A stretch of 7,502 nt of DNA. Source: an uncultured Paraprevotella sp. (GTDB lineage: Bacteria > Bacteroidota > Bacteroidia > Bacteroidales > Bacteroidaceae). Position numbers and translations under genes: made by a program. Under the pieces are notes generated by a model. It was not told where the DNA came from. It saw nothing but the letters and a program-made list of their open reading frames with translations, and ran no database searches. This document shows, in pieces, positions 5,179-7,502 of the stretch. How positions within the stretch are numbered: the stretch's first letter is position 1; every line of letters begins with the position of its first letter. Location: contig CAAGLP010000196.1 in the NCBI GenBank assembly GCA_900770805.1, forward strand, positions 1 through 7,502. The letters run 5' to 3'.

Positions 5179-6204
5179 GTGAAGCAAGCCCTAAAATATA
5201 TACTCAGAATAGGTTTCCCGCTGGTCCTGGCTGCCGTGATACTGCACTGGATGTACAGAGGTGTGGATTGGGGTGCCGTGTGGGCAGCACTGGAAGGTGG
5301 CATGAACTGGTGGTGGATGTTGCTGAGCATGCCTTTTGGCGTGTCTGCACAGTTGTTCAGAGCCTTGCGATGGAGGGTGGTGCTGAAGCCCATGGGCGAG
5401 AAGGCACGCCTGTCCACCTGTTGCAATAGTATTTTCCTTAGCTATGCCTCGTCTCTGGCCATCCCCCGTGTGGGTGAGGTGCTCAGATGCGGTGTGCTCT
5501 CCAAGTACGAGAACATTAGTTTCACGCGTCTTGTTGGCTCCGTGGTGAGCGAACGCGTGGTGGATATGAGCATGGTATTCCTGTTCTCACTGGTGACGAT
5601 GCTCGCCCAGATACCCGTCTTTCTGGATTTCTTCGACAAGACAGGGCTCAATCTGGGAGCTTTCCTTGGTAGCCTCACTTCCACCGGATACTGGGTTGCA
5701 GTTATCTGTGCCCTGTCTGCCGTGGGACTGGTGTGGTTTCTGATGAAGAAACTGAAGCTGATCTCCCGTACCAAGGAGAAACTGTCCAAATTGATGGAGG
5801 GTATGACGAGCGTGGCCAGACTGGAGAACCCATGGCTTTTCCTCCTGTATAGCGTGGGCATCTGGCTTAGCTACTACCTGCACTTCTATATAGCCTTCTA
5901 TTGCTTTGAGTACACTGCCGGTCTCGGTCCTGTGGCGGCTCTCGTGGCCTTTGTGCTAGGATGCTTTGCAGTGCTGGTTCCTACCCCCAACGGAGCAGGC
6001 CCCTGGCACTTCGTAGTGAAGACCGTGCTGGTGCTCTATGGCGTGCAGGACAACGATGCCGCCGTGTTCGCCCTCATAGTCCACACCCTGCAGACCATGC
6101 TCACGGTGGTGCTCGGACTTTATGCTCTGGCTGCCCTGGCGATGACGAGAATGAGGAAAAAAGACATCTCCCCGGCCTTCCCCTCTATGGGAGAGAGTGT
6201 ATAG
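5179..6204 (+). CDS. YbhN-like lysylphosphatidylglycerol synthase TM region (flippase-like) membrane protein
   Basis: The predicted protein has 341 residues and about seven to eight membrane helices, including roughly 8-24, 43-60, 127-148, 170-188, 218-241, 250-268 and 296-322. Conserved patches match the LPG_synthase_TM / UPF0104 family: RALRWR (61-66), PRVGEVLR (96-103), ERVVDM (125-130) and PTPNGAGPWHF (268-278). Relatives include the flippase half of MprF and glycosyltransferase-associated membrane proteins. No soluble aminoacyl-transferase domain follows, so lysyl-PG synthesis is not expected. A role in lipid or polyprenyl-linked substrate handling is an inference. The GTG at 5179 is the best start: the frame remains open upstream, but only into ksgA and its promoter, with no ATG in the 5100-5178 gap. 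The ATG at 5251 would remove the first helix. No strong ribosome-binding site is seen, which is normal in this phylum. It is divergent from ksgA. Confidence 0.88.
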   Translation: MKQALKYILRIGFPLVLAAVILHWMYRGVDWGAVWAALEGGMNWWWMLLSMPFGVSAQLFRALRWRVVLKPMGEKARLSTCCNSIFLSYASSLAIPRVGEVLRCGVLSKYENISFTRLVGSVVSERVVDMSMVFLFSLVTMLAQIPVFLDFFDKTGLNLGAFLGSLTSTGYWVAVICALSAVGLVWFLMKKLKLISRTKEKLSKLMEGMTSVARLENPWLFLLYSVGIWLSYYLHFYIAFYCFEYTAGLGPVAALVAFVLGCFAVLVPTPNGAGPWHFVVKTVLVLYGVQDNDAAVFALIVHTLQTMLTVVLGLYALAALAMTRMRKKDISPAFPSMGESV

Positions 6205-6353
6205 AAATTGGGGTATGGCAAACGCCTCGTGAGGCGATTTGAGTTGCGTCGTGTTGTGAAAGCCCTCGCAACGTGAAGCAATGGGTCTCGCCTTGAGAGG
6301 CGGGAAACGTAGTTCCCAATGCCTCTATAAGGGATATTCTATAGTTTCCAATT
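6205..6353. repeat. Palindrome-rich intergenic element (five short hairpins)
   Basis: Between the YbhN-like stop and pepD several inverted repeats follow one another. They are CGCCTCGTGAGGCG (6223-6236); GTTGCG/CGCAAC (6243-6248 with 6267-6272); CGCCTTGAGAGGCG (6289-6302), extendable to 8 bp; GGGAA/TTCCC (6302-6306 with 6313-6317); and CTATA/TATAG (6325-6329 with 6340-6344). The whole can be closed by AATTGG (6206-6211) with CCAATT (6348-6353), or alternatively by ATTGGG (6207-6212) with CCCAAT (6315-6320). The first and third hairpins are near copies of each other. No T-tract follows them, so termination is not clearly indicated. The element could be a REP- or MITE-like repeat, or a structured leader. 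Confidence 0.6.
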
Positions 6354-6397
6354 AATTTTAGCTTCTATTCAAAAACAAAACCTAAAAAACATATATT

Positions 6398-7502
6398 ATG
6401 ACTATCAACGACCTTAACCCAAGAGAGATTTGGCAGAACTTCCATCTGCTTACACAAGTGCCCCGTCCAAGCGGACATTTGCAGAAGGTGCAGGAATTCC
6501 TGTTGCAGTGGGCTGCCGAGCGTGGCATAGAGGCATTCAAGGACAATGCCGAGAATATCGTTATGCGCAAGCCTGCCACTCCCGGCAAGGAGAACTGCCG
6601 TACTGCTGTGATGCAGGCTCACATGGATATGGTGCCCCAGAAGAGCGACGACAGCACACATAACTTCGAGACCGACCCCATCGAGACATGGGTGGATGGC
6701 GAATGGCTGAAGGCCAAGGGTACTACTCTGGGTGCCGATGACGGTATCGGTGTGGCTGCCATCATGGCTGTATTCGAGTCAAAGGACATAGAGCACGGAC
6801 CATTGGAAGCACTTATCACTGCCGACGAGGAGACCTGCATGTACGGTGTTAACCACCTGAGCGCCGACACCCTGAAGGGCGACATCCTGCTGAATATCGA
6901 CAACGAGAACATGGGCGAGTTCGTCATCGGTAGCGCCGGTGGCGTGAACATTACCGCTACAATGAAGTATCAGGAGGTGGACACCGATGCCGAGGACGTA
7001 GCCGTTAAGGTTAGCGTGGCCGGTTTGCGCGGTGGTCACTCTGGTTTGGAAATCAACGAAGGCCGTGGCAATGCCAACAAGTTGCTGGCACGCATCGTGC
7101 GTCAGGCCATTCTGGACGATGAGGCTCGTTTGGCTACATGGAAGGGTGGCAACATGCGCAATGCCATTCCCCGTACAGCCGAGGCAGTGCTCACTTTGCC
7201 CAAGGAGAATATCGACGACCTGAAGGAACTCTGCGAATTCTGTCAGAAGCAGTTCGTGGACGAGTACTGTGGCGTGGAGCACAGCATAGAGGTAAGCATG
7301 GAACAGGTGGAACTGCCTGCCAAGCAGGTACCCGTGGAGATTCAGGACAATCTCGTCAGCGCTATCATGGCATGTCACAACGGTGTTCTGCGCTTCATCC
7401 CCAGCATTCCCTCAGTAGTGGAGACCAGCAGCAACCTGGCTATCATCAATATCGGTGGCGGTGATGCCGAGATTCTTATCCTGGCACGAAGCAGTTGCGA
7501 CA
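6398..7502 (+). CDS. pepD: Cytosolic nonspecific dipeptidase (aminoacyl-histidine dipeptidase), M20 family, 3' end outside window
   Basis: This dinuclear zinc peptidase hydrolyses a broad range of dipeptides, including Xaa-His, in the cytoplasm. The first 368 codons are present with no stop up to the right edge; E. coli PepD is about 485 residues, so roughly a quarter is missing. Metal and catalytic positions of the family are visible: H75 with D77 in QAHMDMV, D114 in LGADDGIG, the E144-E145 pair in ITADEETCMYG, and D168 in LLNIDNEN. RGGHSGLEI (211-219), in the inserted dimerisation/lid domain, is also typical. The final zinc histidine would be beyond the window. The ATG at 6398 follows an A-rich leader (CCTAAAAAACATATATT) with no strong Shine-Dalgarno, usual for this phylum. 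I see no clear promoter between 6354 and 6397. Its 5' neighbour is the palindrome cluster at 6205-6353. Confidence 0.95.
   Translation, partial: MTINDLNPREIWQNFHLLTQVPRPSGHLQKVQEFLLQWAAERGIEAFKDNAENIVMRKPATPGKENCRTAVMQAHMDMVPQKSDDSTHNFETDPIETWVDGEWLKAKGTTLGADDGIGVAAIMAVFESKDIEHGPLEALITADEETCMYGVNHLSADTLKGDILLNIDNENMGEFVIGSAGGVNITATMKYQEVDTDAEDVAVKVSVAGLRGGHSGLEINEGRGNANKLLARIVRQAILDDEARLATWKGGNMRNAIPRTAEAVLTLPKENIDDLKELCEFCQKQFVDEYCGVEHSIEVSMEQVELPAKQVPVEIQDNLVSAIMACHNGVLRFIPSIPSVVETSSNLAIINIGGGDAEILILARSSCD

Noticed and set aside
6779..7378. 199-codon minus-strand frame opposite pepD
   Set aside because: pepD on the plus strand carries the full M20 metal-site motifs; the antisense product is a shadow with no motif.

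Overview
The window looks like ordinary chromosomal DNA from a member of the Bacteroidales, most likely Prevotella or a close relative. The protein styles fit this group: a KsgA with NYPYNI, a short CorA opening with MRTFWNTQ, and a multi-repeat DUF349 protein. So does the one good promoter, a TTTG / TATCTTCG pair 20 bp apart ahead of ksgA. The genus is an inference from family resemblance, since no database search was possible.

Layout. At the left edge is the AT-rich 3' end of an IS200-like Y1 transposase gene (2-163, +). It is followed 22 bp later by cdsA (186-1049, +), the CDP-diacylglycerol synthase. A 367-bp gap between convergent genes (1050-1416) holds a 17-bp hairpin, an array of iterated 23-bp stem-loop units, a 21-bp bulged hairpin, and a convincing intrinsic terminator for the minus-strand genes. 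Then comes a minus-strand group, in transcription order: ksgA (5099-4332), corA (4215-3289, GTG start) and a 564-residue DUF349 protein (3111-1417). A perfectly phased 7-bp polypurine repeat (3184-3288) sits between corA and the DUF349 gene. Divergent from ksgA is a YbhN-like flippase-domain membrane protein (5179-6204, +, probable GTG start). A palindrome-rich spacer (6205-6397) follows, and then pepD, an M20-family cytosolic dipeptidase that runs off the right edge (6398-7502, +).

How the genes fit. These are housekeeping functions: phospholipid precursor synthesis (CdsA), rRNA dimethylation in 30S maturation (KsgA), divalent metal transport (CorA), a probable envelope lipid or polyprenol membrane protein (YbhN-like) and peptide turnover (PepD). 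ksgA, corA and the DUF349 gene may share one transcript. It would start from the promoter at 5128-5159 and end at 1351-1393. No Bacteroidetes-type promoter is visible directly ahead of the DUF349 gene, and there is only a half-promoter ahead of corA.

I found no defence system, CRISPR array, rRNA, tRNA or convincing new multi-gene system. What is worth a second look is intergenic: the 23-bp stem-loop array, the 7-bp purine array, the palindrome cluster before pepD, and the opposed, overlapping promoters between ksgA and the YbhN-like gene.
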